Of a stretch of 64,000 bases of DNA, positions 1-9,584 are shown in pieces. The notes under the pieces are model-generated. The model searched no databases. It was not told the DNA's origin and saw only the letters and a list, made by a program, of their open reading frames with translations. The DNA is from Xanthomonas sp. GPE 39 (lineage in GTDB: Bacteria > Pseudomonadota > Gammaproteobacteria > Xanthomonadales > Xanthomonadaceae), in NCBI RefSeq assembly GCF_000963005.1, contig NZ_JZHZ01000007.1:1942848-2006847 (forward strand), in the 5' to 3' direction. A program made the translations under genes and the position numbers. The first letter of the stretch is position 1. Every line of letters starts with the position of its first letter.

Positions 1-1
1 C

Positions 2-748
2 GCGGCCGGACGCATCGTCACGCTGATCAACCATGGCGACAATCTCGGCGCCCATGCCTACGCGCCGCAGGCCTCCTACGACAATCTGGCAGACACCCTG
101 CAACGCATCGGCAGCCTGATGGATAAACGCGAGGATGCACTGCTGCTGTTTCTGACCAGCCACGGCACCGAACAGCACGAGCTGTATCTGCAATTCGGCC
201 CAGGCGAGGATGCCGAATACGACACCATCACGCCAAAAGAACTGCGCGGATTGCTCGACGACGCCGGCATTGTCAATCGGATTATCGTGCTATCGGCCTG
301 TTACTCCGGCGGCTTCGTACCGGCGCTGAAGACCCCCGACACGCTGATTATCACCGCCGCGCGCCGCGACCGTGCCTCGTTCGGCTGCGGCAATACCGCC
401 AGCGCCACGTATTTCGGCCGCGCCTGGCTGATCGACGCGCTGGCGCGCACCAGCGACTTGGTCGAGAGCTACCGTCTTGCCAGCGCGCAGATCCATGCAC
501 GCGAGCGCGAGGAAGGCGAAACGCCGTCGCACCCACAGCTCTACGTCGGTGCCCGGATCGCACCGCTGCTGCAGCGCTGGCGCGCGCAATTACACCCCAT
601 CGCGGCACCGGCATATCCCTATCCTGAGCCAGACGCAGCAGTCGCGCCGCCCACAAAAGCGGCGCAAACGTCACACCGCACAGCACCAGCACCAGCACGC
701 AAATCACCATACCCAGTGCTCATGCCACCGGAAAAACCTGAGCACTGA
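2..748 (+). CDS. C13 (legumain-like) family peptidase, 3' part
   Basis: The reading frame is already open at the left edge, so the N-terminus lies outside the window. The visible part carries the two hallmarks of clan CD, family C13 cysteine peptidases: a His-Gly pair in TSHG near base 167 and the catalytic Cys in the hydrophobic stretch SACYSGGF near base 300. A basic and Pro/Ala-rich tail follows. Bacterial members are usually secreted or membrane proteins of unknown substrate. It ends 88 bases before the convergent gene's stop. Family assignment is firm from the motif pair; function is unknown. Confidence 0.8.
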   Translation, partial: AAGRIVTLINHGDNLGAHAYAPQASYDNLADTLQRIGSLMDKREDALLLFLTSHGTEQHELYLQFGPGEDAEYDTITPKELRGLLDDAGIVNRIIVLSACYSGGFVPALKTPDTLIITAARRDRASFGCGNTASATYFGRAWLIDALARTSDLVESYRLASAQIHAREREEGETPSHPQLYVGARIAPLLQRWRAQLHPIAAPAYPYPEPDAAVAPPTKAAQTSHRTAPAPARKSPYPVLMPPEKPEH

Positions 749-836
749 GTGCAGCTCACCTGCTCAGCGACACTCTGCCCTCGCAACTGCATGAAAGCTG
801 CGCCCGCAACACCATCGACAAGCACGCGCATCGGCG

Positions 837-3800
837 TTAACGCATCTCGACCTGCACATCCGCCGGCAGCGTGGGAATACGCAATTGGCCCTGCTCCCAT
901 TGCGCAGATTCACCATTAATCTCGGTGCTCCCAGGTTCGCCTGGGTACGGCCACGGAAACACCAGGCCACCGCTCGGCACATGCAGGCCATCGGAAACAT
1001 TCAACACCAAGCGATTTTTCTGCCGCCGCAGCCGATAACTTAGCAGCCCATGCGGCGTGCGCAGTTGTTCGATGGACACGCCTTTGCCGTCGAACCAGTC
1101 GATCGGAATACCTGCCGCCAGCACCAGGCTGTCATCGCTATCGCGGGTGTACGCGAACATGTCCAGCGCTGAGCGCACGAAATCCGAGGCCACCCAGGCA
1201 TGCGGCAGATCGCCAAGGAAAAATGGCGTGCGCGGGGTGTGCGAGACGACTTCCGCCCACTGGTTCCAAGGCTGTGGCGTGCGATCCTTGAAGAAGAACG
1301 TCGTCGCCTCCCAGGCCCGCTCGCGCCAGCCCAGCCGCACGAACGCAGCGACATTACGCCACTCGTAGGGGGTGTAGTCCTTCCACGCGCGCTGACCATC
1401 GCGGCGGCTTACGAACTCACTCCAGTAACGCTCGAAGGTGGCATTCAACAGTGCAGACGGCAATCGCACCTGCTCGCGCCCCGGCGCCAGCGCAATGGTG
1501 CTGGAGGTCGGATCGAAATCGCCCAGTTCAGCCGAACCCGGCAGGAAATCGATGTGGTGCTGCTGCGTGGCAGCCTGCAACGACGCATTCAGATCCTCGC
1601 GGAACTGGTCGCGCGCAGCGGCGAAACTCGCCGCATCCTCGCCACGGCCCAACTCGACAGCCAGCGTTGCCGCGTCCGTGTAGCCGCGCGAGGCCCAGAA
1701 ATCGTCCCAGTAAGCGTGCATCGGCTTGGCCGAATAGCCTTCGTGACTGATCGACGCCGGCATCATTCCATAGAAGGCCGGATTACGCGCACGATTTTCG
1801 TCTGTCCGCTCGCTCAGACGCAGTTGCTCCATGTACTGATACGCGCCCAGCACGTGCGGCCACATCTGTTGCACAAACGCGTGGTCGCCGCTGTAGTGAT
1901 CGTAGTTGGCGATGGCGAAAATCAACTCGCCATGGCTATCGTTTTCCGGCACTGGGTCGCTGCCACGATCATCCACGCAACACGGCACCATGCCATTGTC
2001 GAACTGATGGGGCGCGTACCAGGCAAGGTAGTCGCGAACCACATCGGCGCGTCCCAGGCGCAGCAGGGCGTCGGAAATCATCGCGCCGTCGCGGATCCAA
2101 CTGCGCGAATAGGAGCGCGTGCCCGGTTGCAGACGTGGCCCGATCCGCGAGATCAACATGTGCGCCAATGCCGTGCGCAGCGTATCGACCAGGGCCTTGC
2201 CTTGCGCCGGCACGTGCAATTGCACCCGATCCAGCGTTGCGTGCCATTGCGCCGCCACTTGCTCCTGCGCACGCGCCGCATCGAAGCCCGGCGGCAGCGC
2301 ATGCAGGCCCGTCTGTGGGATCACCAACGCCACCTCGCGCACCTCGCCCGGCGCCAAACGTCCACGGTACAGCAGTGCTCCGGAAGCCAACCCGTCCGGA
2401 TCCTGCGCTTGCTGCGGCAAAGCGCTGCTGTCGGCACCCAAACGTTCGATGTCCATTCCGGCGTCGAACGCGGTGGCATAGGTGGCGTCGGGCTTCTGCA
2501 CCGCGAACACGCGCGGCTGACCATCGACGCGCACCTGCGCGCCGTCGAACGCCAGTGCACGGATCGGACTGACTCCGCCGAGCGTATTGAGGAACTGGCT
2601 GGGCGGGTTCACCTGGAACGGACGTACCGCCAAGGCCAAGGTGTAGTCGTGCGCCTGCTTGCTTGGGTTGCTGAGCCGATAACGCGCCACCAGCTGCGCT
2701 TGCTCCGGCTCTCCCTGCACGAAGGCCGTCACGCGTAACGCGGCGTTGTCGTGGCGCCAGTCCACGCTGGGAATGGGCAGGTAATCGTCCTGCAAGCTCT
2801 GCGTGGTCTTCACGTCAGCCCAGCTCAGGCGCTTGCCATCCAGTAACAGGAACGGTTCGATGCTGAAACCGCCCTTGCCCACTTCGATCGCACCATCCTC
2901 GCCGATCAAGCCTTGTTCGCGACCGCCATCCAGGCCGACGATGGTCCAGTACGGCTGCTCTGCACTGAAGCCACGCGGGAACCAACCGCGAGGAGACTGC
3001 GCCGCCACCGATTTGATGAAGTCGTTCGTCGTCGCGGCAAACGCCAGCGGCTGCAGTGCGATCTCGGCAATGCCGTAGTGAAAGCTGGGGCCGTCCTCCA
3101 GGTCGAAGCGCACGTAGCGCGCCTCGGTTTCCGGTAGCGCCAGCCAGTCGATCACACCGTTACCAGCGATGACAGCGCGCAGTTCGCGCCAACTGAGTCC
3201 ATCGATCGAACCCAACACCTTGTAGCGCGAGGCATAGACACCAGGCGCCCACTGCACTTTGGCACCGCCGAATTCGCGCACCTTGCCCAGATCCAGCATC
3301 ACTGTCTGGGTCTTGGCATTGCCGCTGTACCACACTGTGTCCGGCTTGCCGTCGGCAATCCGCTGCCGCAATGCTGGCGCGGTATCGGTACTGACCTGGA
3401 CCGTCAACGGCGAGGTATCCTGCGGCGGCAACGGGATCAAACGCAATTGATCGAAGCACACCGTGCCGGCACCGCCAACCTGGTTGTAGATGGTGAACTC
3501 GATTTGCGCACTGCGCTTGAGTTCTTTTTCCGGACTCGGCCCCCAAGCCTTGTCGATCTGCCGCTTCTTGAAGCTGACCGCGCTCCATTGCGCGGGAAAA
3601 TCGTAGCGCGGTTGGTTGAACCACCACACATTGTCGCCACTGGCATCGATCAGCTTGAACTGCAGGTCGTTGCGCGGCGAATCACCGCGCAACTGGAACG
3701 CGAATTGGTAATTCTCCGGGTACTCGATCGGCAACGCGCGACGGATGCCTGCATAGCCGGACACTCCATTAAAATCGTAGTCCAGACACATGGCCTTGGC

Positions 3801-4010
3801 CCTGCCGCCGCCGGCTGCCTGCACCAGTCGCGCCGAAGCGGTGACCTGATTGGAAGCGACGATCTGCCAGTTATCCAGATTATTGAAACTATCCAGCGTC
3901 ACAGGCGCGGTCGGCGGCGCGGCCCAAGCATGCGCCGCCAGCAGGCCCAGAATCGCCAACAACGTCCTTCCGCTCATCCTCGCCACCATATTGCGCATCA
4001 CATCTCTCAT
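837..4010 (-). CDS. secreted glycosidase-like protein with discoidin domain and alpha/alpha barrel
   Basis: The 1057-residue product starts with a signal peptide (hydrophobic core about residues 15-30, ending AHAWA). Next comes a carbohydrate-binding-like beta region, then an F5/8-type C (discoidin) domain at about 210-320. The C-terminal half resembles (alpha/alpha)6-barrel glycosidases: SWIRDGAM near residue 635 and PENDSHGE near 690, both rich in candidate acidic catalytic residues. It is the last gene of a minus-strand run with an ABC importer and a GH144-like lipoprotein, so a role in trimming an extracellular or periplasmic glucan is inferred. An alternative start is Met5. Catalytic residues and substrate are not established from sequence. 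Confidence 0.75.
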   Translation of the reverse strand: MRDVMRNMVARMSGRTLLAILGLLAAHAWAAPPTAPVTLDSFNNLDNWQIVASNQVTASARLVQAAGGGRAKAMCLDYDFNGVSGYAGIRRALPIEYPENYQFAFQLRGDSPRNDLQFKLIDASGDNVWWFNQPRYDFPAQWSAVSFKKRQIDKAWGPSPEKELKRSAQIEFTIYNQVGGAGTVCFDQLRLIPLPPQDTSPLTVQVSTDTAPALRQRIADGKPDTVWYSGNAKTQTVMLDLGKVREFGGAKVQWAPGVYASRYKVLGSIDGLSWRELRAVIAGNGVIDWLALPETEARYVRFDLEDGPSFHYGIAEIALQPLAFAATTNDFIKSVAAQSPRGWFPRGFSAEQPYWTIVGLDGGREQGLIGEDGAIEVGKGGFSIEPFLLLDGKRLSWADVKTTQSLQDDYLPIPSVDWRHDNAALRVTAFVQGEPEQAQLVARYRLSNPSKQAHDYTLALAVRPFQVNPPSQFLNTLGGVSPIRALAFDGAQVRVDGQPRVFAVQKPDATYATAFDAGMDIERLGADSSALPQQAQDPDGLASGALLYRGRLAPGEVREVALVIPQTGLHALPPGFDAARAQEQVAAQWHATLDRVQLHVPAQGKALVDTLRTALAHMLISRIGPRLQPGTRSYSRSWIRDGAMISDALLRLGRADVVRDYLAWYAPHQFDNGMVPCCVDDRGSDPVPENDSHGELIFAIANYDHYSGDHAFVQQMWPHVLGAYQYMEQLRLSERTDENRARNPAFYGMMPASISHEGYSAKPMHAYWDDFWASRGYTDAATLAVELGRGEDAASFAAARDQFREDLNASLQAATQQHHIDFLPGSAELGDFDPTSSTIALAPGREQVRLPSALLNATFERYWSEFVSRRDGQRAWKDYTPYEWRNVAAFVRLGWRERAWEATTFFFKDRTPQPWNQWAEVVSHTPRTPFFLGDLPHAWVASDFVRSALDMFAYTRDSDDSLVLAAGIPIDWFDGKGVSIEQLRTPHGLLSYRLRRQKNRLVLNVSDGLHVPSGGLVFPWPYPGEPGSTEINGESAQWEQGQLRIPTLPADVQVEMR

Positions 4011-4184
4011 GTCTGGTTATCCTGTTTGCGTGACCTGACCTGAGCGACGCCGCGCTCCATGCCCCAGTGCCACCGCTTCCATGCCGATGGAGGAAAGCTC
4101 TCCGCCACTGTTCCCACCTGTGGCCACAGATACCCGATCGCCTGCGCTCGACTATGCGCCCCGATGAAATGCAAGCGCTGCGCC

Positions 4185-5030
4185 TCAGCCCTTCACACTA
4201 CCGAGCAGCAAGCCTTGGATGTAATAGCGCTGTAGCGCCAGGAACAATGCCAGTACCGGAATCACGGTCACGACCGCGCCCGCCATCATCATTTCCACGT
4301 CCATGATGTGCTCGCGCGACAGTGCCGCCAATGCCACCGGCAGGGTGTAGTGCTCCTGATCGGTCAGCACGATCAACGGCCACATGAAGTCGTTCCATGC
4401 GGCCATGAAAGTGAAGATCGTCAACGTCACCAACACCGGCTTGAGCATCGGCAGGACGATCTGGAAAAACAGACGCAGTTCGCCAGCACCGTCGATGCGC
4501 GCCGCTTCCAGCAACTCGTCCGGAATCGAGCGCGCATACTGGCGTACCAGGAAAATGCCGAATACCGTTGCCAGCGCCGGCACCACCACGCCACCGAAGC
4601 TGTTGACCAGGTGCAATTGCTTCATCAACAAGAACAACGGCAGCATCGCCACCTGCGCGGGGATCACCAACGCCGCTAACAGCACCTGAAAGACCCGCTC
4701 CTTGCCGACAAAGCGCAGCTTGGCGAAAGCGTAGCCGGCCATCGTATTGATCAGCAACGAGCCGAGCGTGATCGCGCATGACACCAGCAGGCTGTTGGCA
4801 AAATTGCGCGCCATGCCGGCATGGCGGAACAACTCAACATAGTTCCGCAAGGTGGCGCCACTGGGCAGTAGCGGCGGCGGAAAGCGACTGGCTTGCCCTG
4901 CAGGCATAAACGACACCGACACCATCCACAACAGCGGCGCCAGACTCATCAGAGCGAGCAGCAGCAGCCCGCCGTTGACCAACAACGCATGCCAACGCGA
5001 AGCACCGATCTCCCGACTCTTGCCACTCAT
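4185..5030 (-). CDS. ABC sugar importer permease, MalG type
   Basis: The 281-residue inner-membrane protein has six predicted membrane segments and the cytoplasmic EAA loop (EAARIDGAGE, then LPML) that docks the ATPase in carbohydrate uptake type-1 importers. The open frame extends upstream, but the chosen ATG at 5030 overlaps the stop of the preceding permease gene by ATGA, which indicates translational coupling. No ATP-binding subunit is encoded nearby, so a shared MalK/MsiK-type ATPase elsewhere is presumably used. The substrate is inferred only from the glucanase neighbours. Confidence 0.9.
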   Translation of the reverse strand: MSGKSREIGASRWHALLVNGGLLLLALMSLAPLLWMVSVSFMPAGQASRFPPPLLPSGATLRNYVELFRHAGMARNFANSLLVSCAITLGSLLINTMAGYAFAKLRFVGKERVFQVLLAALVIPAQVAMLPLFLLMKQLHLVNSFGGVVVPALATVFGIFLVRQYARSIPDELLEAARIDGAGELRLFFQIVLPMLKPVLVTLTIFTFMAAWNDFMWPLIVLTDQEHYTLPVALAALSREHIMDVEMMMAGAVVTVIPVLALFLALQRYYIQGLLLGSVKG

Positions 5031-5908
5031 ACCAAGCCCTTCTTGCGGCCGAAATGCAGCATGACCGTCGTCACTGCCAGGATGATCAGGAACAGCAGGA
5101 ACGCCACCGCCGACGCACGGCCGAGGTTCCACCACTTGAAGCCTTCATCGAACATGTAATACAGCACGCTGACCGTGCTTTGCAGCGGATCACCGCGCGT
5201 CATCACGTATGGTTCGGCGAATAGTTGGAAATAGCCGGACACGGTGATGACACCGACCACCAACAACACCGGCCCCAACATCGGCAGGGTGATATGCAGC
5301 AACTGCCGCCACTTCGACGCGCCATCGATGCGCGCGGCCTCGTACAGATCCTGCGGAATGGCCTGCAAGCCAGCAAGGAAGATCACCATGTTGTAGCCGA
5401 AGTTTTTCCAGACCGCGAACAGCATGATGGTCGGCATCGCCCAGTGCGGGTCGCCAAGCCAGTCGATCGGGCCGATGCCCACATGCGCCAGCGCATAATT
5501 GACCAGGCCATAGCTGGTGTGGAACAGATAACGCCAGATCACCGCCACCGCCACCAGCGTGGTCACCACCGGCGCGAACAGCGCGGTGCGCAACAGCGCC
5601 TTGCATCGTGCCACCGGCGCATTGAGCAGCAGGGCCGCGCCCAGGGAGGTGGCAATGGACAGCGGCACGCCGACGATGACGAAGTAAGTGGTATTCCACA
5701 GCGACTTCCAGAACATCGGAGTGTGCAGCAACTCAAGATAGTTGCCGACACCGACGAAACGCAAGTTGTGGCGATCGGCCAGCGCGTACAGGTCGAAATC
5801 GGTGAGGCTCAACACCAATGCCGACAGCACCGGCACACCAAAGAACAGACCAATTACCATCAGCGCCGGGCCGGCGAACAGCCAGCCGACCATGGAGCCA
5901 CGTTTCAT
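5027..5908 (-). CDS. ABC sugar importer permease, MalF type
   Basis: The 293-residue inner-membrane permease pairs with the MalG-type protein encoded next. An EAA loop (EAARIDGASK, LPML) is visible in the C-terminal third and the hydrophobic segments fit six membrane helices. The ATG at 5908 overlaps the stop of the binding-protein gene by ATGA and is preferred over a start 20 codons further upstream. Order binding protein-MalF-MalG is the standard layout of a carbohydrate importer operon. Confidence 0.9.
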   Translation of the reverse strand: MKRGSMVGWLFAGPALMVIGLFFGVPVLSALVLSLTDFDLYALADRHNLRFVGVGNYLELLHTPMFWKSLWNTTYFVIVGVPLSIATSLGAALLLNAPVARCKALLRTALFAPVVTTLVAVAVIWRYLFHTSYGLVNYALAHVGIGPIDWLGDPHWAMPTIMLFAVWKNFGYNMVIFLAGLQAIPQDLYEAARIDGASKWRQLLHITLPMLGPVLLVVGVITVSGYFQLFAEPYVMTRGDPLQSTVSVLYYMFDEGFKWWNLGRASAVAFLLFLIILAVTTVMLHFGRKKGLV

Positions 5909-7203
5909 CGCCCCGCTCCGGCAACCGGCGCGGACGTTGCCTGCCGATGCTGCTGAAGATGGATCCAACGCCGTTTTTCTAGAATCTCGTCGACACGTTT
6001 ATCCAATTCCCGCATGGCCTTGTCCTGTGGTTCGCCGCCACGCACCACACGCTCGGTGGCAAGGCGCATTTCCTGCACGATACGCTCCCATTCCAATACT
6101 TTCGGCGCTGGCTTGACCCGTTCCAACTGATCGGCGAACGCATGCGCCAGCGGATCGTCGGCCAACGACGGATACGCCCAGGTACTGCGGCGAGGTGGCA
6201 TGTCGCCGATCAGCGCGTGGAAACGCGCTTGGATCTGCGGCCGCGACAGGAATTCGATCAGCTTCCACGCCGCGTCCTTGTGCCCGGATTTACGGAAGAT
6301 CACCAGACTGGTACCACCAGCGATACCCGCGCCGGGACCGTCGGGACCTGGCAGCGGCAACGTACCCCACTGGTCCTGCAACGCTGCAGGCGCGACCTTA
6401 CGGAACTCGCGGATGTTCCAGGGCCCGGAAATGTAGAACGCGTAGAAGCCGTTGAAGAACTCGTTCCACACGTTGGCAACCTGGGTTTCGGACATCTTTG
6501 GCGCCCAGCCACGCTCGAACATATTGGCGTAGAACGCCAGCGCCTTGCGAAAACCGGCGCTTTCGAAATTCCCATAGTTGTTGTGATCGCGCAGCAGCGG
6601 ATCGGGCAATTGCAGGCCCAGCGACAATTGCTGCTCGAACTCGTTGAGCGGCATCAAGATCGCATAGCGCTTAGGCCCGACATGTTGCTTCACCGCCGCC
6701 ATCGCCTGTTCCCACTCGGCCCAGTTCCGCAGCAGTGTCTCCACGCCAGACGCGCGCAGGATGTCCTTGCGGTAGAACAACAAACGCGTATCCACGTACC
6801 ACGGCACGCCGTAGAGCTGGCCGTCGATGACGCTGGTGTCCCAAATGCCGGGGAAGTAATCCGTCGGGTCCACGACCTTGGAATGGGCCACGTAAGGCTG
6901 CAACGGCTGCAACGTCCCCAGCTCGGCGAATTCCGGAATCCAGGTATTGCCTAACTGGCACACGTCCGGCAATCCGTCGGCGGCAAAGGCGGTCAACAGC
7001 TTCTCGTGCGCGGCGGTCCAGGGAACATTCTGGATCTGCACGTGAATTTCCGGGTTTTCCTGCTCAAATTGCGGGATCAATTGGGCCACGACCTCCGCCT
7101 CGCGCCCCATCGCCCAGAACCGCAGCACCTCACCTTGCGGCATACGCGCACAAGCACACAACGCCACCACCAGCCCCAACAGCAGCAGCCAACGAGGGAT
7201 CAT
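5905..7203 (-). CDS. sugar-binding lipoprotein of ABC importer
   Basis: The start at 7203 gives a 432-residue protein beginning with a short basic/hydrophobic leader and a lipobox-like end (VVALCAC), so it is probably lipid-anchored. The body is a family-1 extracellular solute-binding protein, with a GREAEV segment near the mature N-terminus and a GGTSLVIF segment typical of MalE-like proteins. It heads the importer set and would deliver an oligosaccharide to the two permeases. A 30-bp repeat shared with the upstream region of the GH144-like gene lies 129 bases before this start. The open frame extends 53 codons further, but that part has no family resemblance. Confidence 0.88.
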   Translation of the reverse strand: MIPRWLLLLGLVVALCACARMPQGEVLRFWAMGREAEVVAQLIPQFEQENPEIHVQIQNVPWTAAHEKLLTAFAADGLPDVCQLGNTWIPEFAELGTLQPLQPYVAHSKVVDPTDYFPGIWDTSVIDGQLYGVPWYVDTRLLFYRKDILRASGVETLLRNWAEWEQAMAAVKQHVGPKRYAILMPLNEFEQQLSLGLQLPDPLLRDHNNYGNFESAGFRKALAFYANMFERGWAPKMSETQVANVWNEFFNGFYAFYISGPWNIREFRKVAPAALQDQWGTLPLPGPDGPGAGIAGGTSLVIFRKSGHKDAAWKLIEFLSRPQIQARFHALIGDMPPRRSTWAYPSLADDPLAHAFADQLERVKPAPKVLEWERIVQEMRLATERVVRGGEPQDKAMRELDKRVDEILEKRRWIHLQQHRQATSAPVAGAGR

Positions 7204-7331
7204 ACGCAGCGTACTCGCAGTCGCTGACACAACAACTGCGTCACTGCCGTGCGGACGCGGGCCGTGCTCAGCGTCATCATGCGCCTGCCGTACACGACGG
7301 TTCGTGCGCGCTATCGGCGCCCACCCAGAAG

Positions 7332-7361
7332 CGACTGGCGAGGTTGTGTTAGCCACTTTCA
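7332..7361 (-). repeat. 30-bp repeat copy A, possible operator or promoter element
   Basis: This copy matches 25 of 30 bases of the copy at 9166-9195. Read on the minus strand, the core begins TGGCTAAC and ends CTCGCCA, so the ends TGGC and GCCA are inverted. It lies 129 bases upstream of the binding-protein start and overlaps the stop codon of the GH144-like gene. A shared regulator site is inferred. Confidence 0.5.
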
Positions 7362-8981
7362 TTTCGAATTGTGCGGCTGACGCGGCACAGGATTCTGTGG
7401 TGCCTGCACGGCGGCGGCACGCGATTCGGCGATGCCGATCTCCCTGGCCTTGGCGGCCTGTTCGTCTTTTTTCAGCATCGACTGCGCCTCACCGTCAGGG
7501 GTCAACCAACCACCACTGAAATCAGCACGCTCCAGCCCGGTCCGGATGTACTTATTCTTCTTCATGACATTCCAGACGAACTCATTGCGATAGTTCGCGA
7601 TCATGGCCAGAATCGGCCCCTGGTCGATGCCGATGTAATCACTTGACACCCAACCACGACCAGGAACGACACGCCCGGTCTTGAGCGGAATATCGTAGTT
7701 GAAGCTGGGGTTGAACGAATCCAGGAAGCCATAGCTGGAATAAATGAAGTCGCCGTAGCGCTTGTGCATTTCCTCGGTCGTCGGAATCACCACCTCCGGC
7801 GCGAACACCAGCGAGGCAATCGCGGCAGTGGGCGCCAGGGTGCCATCGTCGAAATTCTCGCGCAGCCCCGCACCGCGCGAAGAATAATGGCGAAACTCAC
7901 GCTGATCGCCGTGGTAGTCCTGCTCGGTGTTCTGCGGGCCGTCGCTGGCGGTCAACCCCCATACGTTCTCGCCGTAGTCCTTCCACTTCATGGGGTTGGC
8001 AATGGCGTACTCGCGCTGCGCCAGCACCGCGCGGCGGCTGTTGAGGAAGTAATCGATACCGCGTTCGCGCATGTACTCGTCCTGGATGTCGCGGAAATCG
8101 ATCCAGACATGGCTGTATTGATGCGCGAACATCGGGCCGAAGGAAAGATACTCCTGCCCGTAATACACGCCCCAGTCATTGTTGTAGGTGCGCGTCCAGA
8201 GCGTCCACGCATCGGGACTAACCGCGTGGGTCGGCGAACCGAGCGCGAGCACGTACAGCATCATCGCTTCGTTGTAGCCGGTCCAATCGTGGTTGATGAA
8301 GCCGCTCTCCGGAAACCAGCCCATCGAGATCAGCGGCTCGCGCTGCTGCAACCAGCCCCAGTCCACGCGCTTGTACAAGGTATCGGCAATCTCGCGGATC
8401 TGCTTCTCGCGCGCATCGTTGCCGTCGTAGTACGACTGCGCGAACAGCACGCCCATCATCAGCATCGCGGTATCGACGCTGGACAGCTCCACCCAGCTGT
8501 CGTAGCGACGACCATTCTGCATGTCCAGAAAATGATAATAGAAACCTTTGTAGCCGGCCTTGCCGATGCGCTGCGGTCCCAGCGGCGCATCGCGAAAGAA
8601 GCGCAGGGTGGTCAGCGTGCGGTCCACAGCTTGGTTGCGGCTGATCCAACCGTTCTCAACGCCGATGGGATAGGCGGTCAGGGCAAACCCAACCGAGGCG
8701 ATACTGGCGAACGGACGCGACGGGAAGCGATCAGGAGTCAGCCCGTTGGTTTCGTTGGTCGTGTCCCAGAAAAACTGGAAAGTGCGCCGCTCGATGTCGC
8801 TGAATAGCGTTGGCAACTCGGGCTTCACCGGTTTCGGCGGAAGCTGCGCCTCGACCAGGATCACCTGGACCGGCTTCTTCTGCACCACCTTCGGCTCCTC
8901 GGCTTTCTTGCACGAAGTCAACAACACGCCTGCCGCCATCATGAGCAGCAACATGCGTGCGGAACTACGTTTTTGCCTCAT
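7359..8981 (-). CDS. GH144-like glycoamylase-family lipoprotein (putative beta-1,2-glucanase)
   Basis: The ATG at 8981 has a ribosome site (GGGGTGGCAGG) directly upstream and yields a 540-residue protein. It has a lipoprotein signal ending LLTSC (Cys about residue 24). The body shows features of the PF10091 glycoamylase fold: RTFQFFWDTTNETNG near the start of the domain, a GFALTAYPIG segment and a late GRGWVSSDYIGIDQG segment. Characterised stand-alone members of this fold are endo-beta-1,2-glucanases (GH144). Xanthomonads make cyclic beta-1,2-type glucans, so self or environmental glucan turnover is a reasonable inference. The open frame extends 51 codons upstream without a signal peptide at its start. 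Confidence 0.8.
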   Translation of the reverse strand: MRQKRSSARMLLLMMAAGVLLTSCKKAEEPKVVQKKPVQVILVEAQLPPKPVKPELPTLFSDIERRTFQFFWDTTNETNGLTPDRFPSRPFASIASVGFALTAYPIGVENGWISRNQAVDRTLTTLRFFRDAPLGPQRIGKAGYKGFYYHFLDMQNGRRYDSWVELSSVDTAMLMMGVLFAQSYYDGNDAREKQIREIADTLYKRVDWGWLQQREPLISMGWFPESGFINHDWTGYNEAMMLYVLALGSPTHAVSPDAWTLWTRTYNNDWGVYYGQEYLSFGPMFAHQYSHVWIDFRDIQDEYMRERGIDYFLNSRRAVLAQREYAIANPMKWKDYGENVWGLTASDGPQNTEQDYHGDQREFRHYSSRGAGLRENFDDGTLAPTAAIASLVFAPEVVIPTTEEMHKRYGDFIYSSYGFLDSFNPSFNYDIPLKTGRVVPGRGWVSSDYIGIDQGPILAMIANYRNEFVWNVMKKNKYIRTGLERADFSGGWLTPDGEAQSMLKKDEQAAKAREIGIAESRAAAVQAPQNPVPRQPHNSK

Positions 8982-9165
8982 CCTGCCACCCCGTGTACGT
9001 TCACCTGCATGCGCCACCCTCCATGCAACAACCAGCGCAACGCCACTGGCCAGCGGGAACCGCAGTGTCGCATTGCTTGTCGATAGCCAGGTTGAATCCT
9101 GATCGTCCAACGTGGAATACGGGTCGTACTGCATGATATCGCACAGGCTGTTGCCCGCCAGACAG

Positions 9166-9195
9166 CAACTGGCGAGGTGTTGTTAGCCACGTTGA
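9166..9195 (-). repeat. 30-bp repeat copy B, possible operator or promoter element
   Basis: Second copy of the element at 7332-7361, here 186 bases upstream of the GH144-like start and clear of any coding region. The mismatches are single or double substitutions, with no indels. Presence ahead of two genes of one pathway is the reason to suspect a common regulator. Confidence 0.5.
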
Positions 9196-9299
9196 AATTG
9201 GTCGACCCCATCGCGGCAACAGGCTCGCGGCGGCATCATTGCGCTTGCTCACAACGCCGCAATGCCCGCAAGCCGCTGCGTGCCAGTCTAGAGGCGATG

Positions 9300-9584
9300 T
9301 CAGCGCTCATCCCCCGGAACTTCGGCGCGGATCGACAACGCATGGATATCGGTCTGCATCATATCGCCTAGCGCGGTATACACCGCGCGGTGGCGGGCCA
9401 GGGGCGCCATGCCCGCGAAAGCCGCGCTGACCACGCGCACATTGAAATGGCCTCGACCGTCACGCGCACCGGCATGCCCGGCATGACGGTGGCTATCGTC
9501 TTCGATCTCCAACGCCAGGGGCGCGAACGCGGTCTGCAGCGCCGCGCGGATCCGCTCGACCCGGTCTGCGGCCACCTGACTCAT
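9300..9584 (-). CDS. bolA: BolA family protein
   Basis: The 94-residue protein has the BolA fold signature: an N-terminal helix (RVERIRAAL), a SHRHAGHAG-type loop with the His used with monothiol glutaredoxins for [2Fe-2S] binding, and the FNVRVVS strand followed by [11 protein letters not shown]. BolA proteins act in iron-sulfur trafficking or as transcription factors; which applies here cannot be told. The ATG overlaps the stop of the upstream YciI gene by ATGA. The frame extends further upstream only as an out-of-frame reading of that gene. Confidence 0.92.
   Translation of the reverse strand: MSQVAADRVERIRAALQTAFAPLALEIEDDSHRHAGHAGARDGRGHFNVRVVSAAFAGMAPLARHRAVYTALGDMMQTDIHALSIRAEVPGDER

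Noticed and set aside
1200-2738. Long open frame (about 512 codons) on the plus strand inside the discoidin glycosidase gene
   Set aside because: It is antisense to a gene with clear domains and signal peptide. Its translation is Arg/His-rich with no domain, as expected of a shadow frame in G+C-rich DNA.
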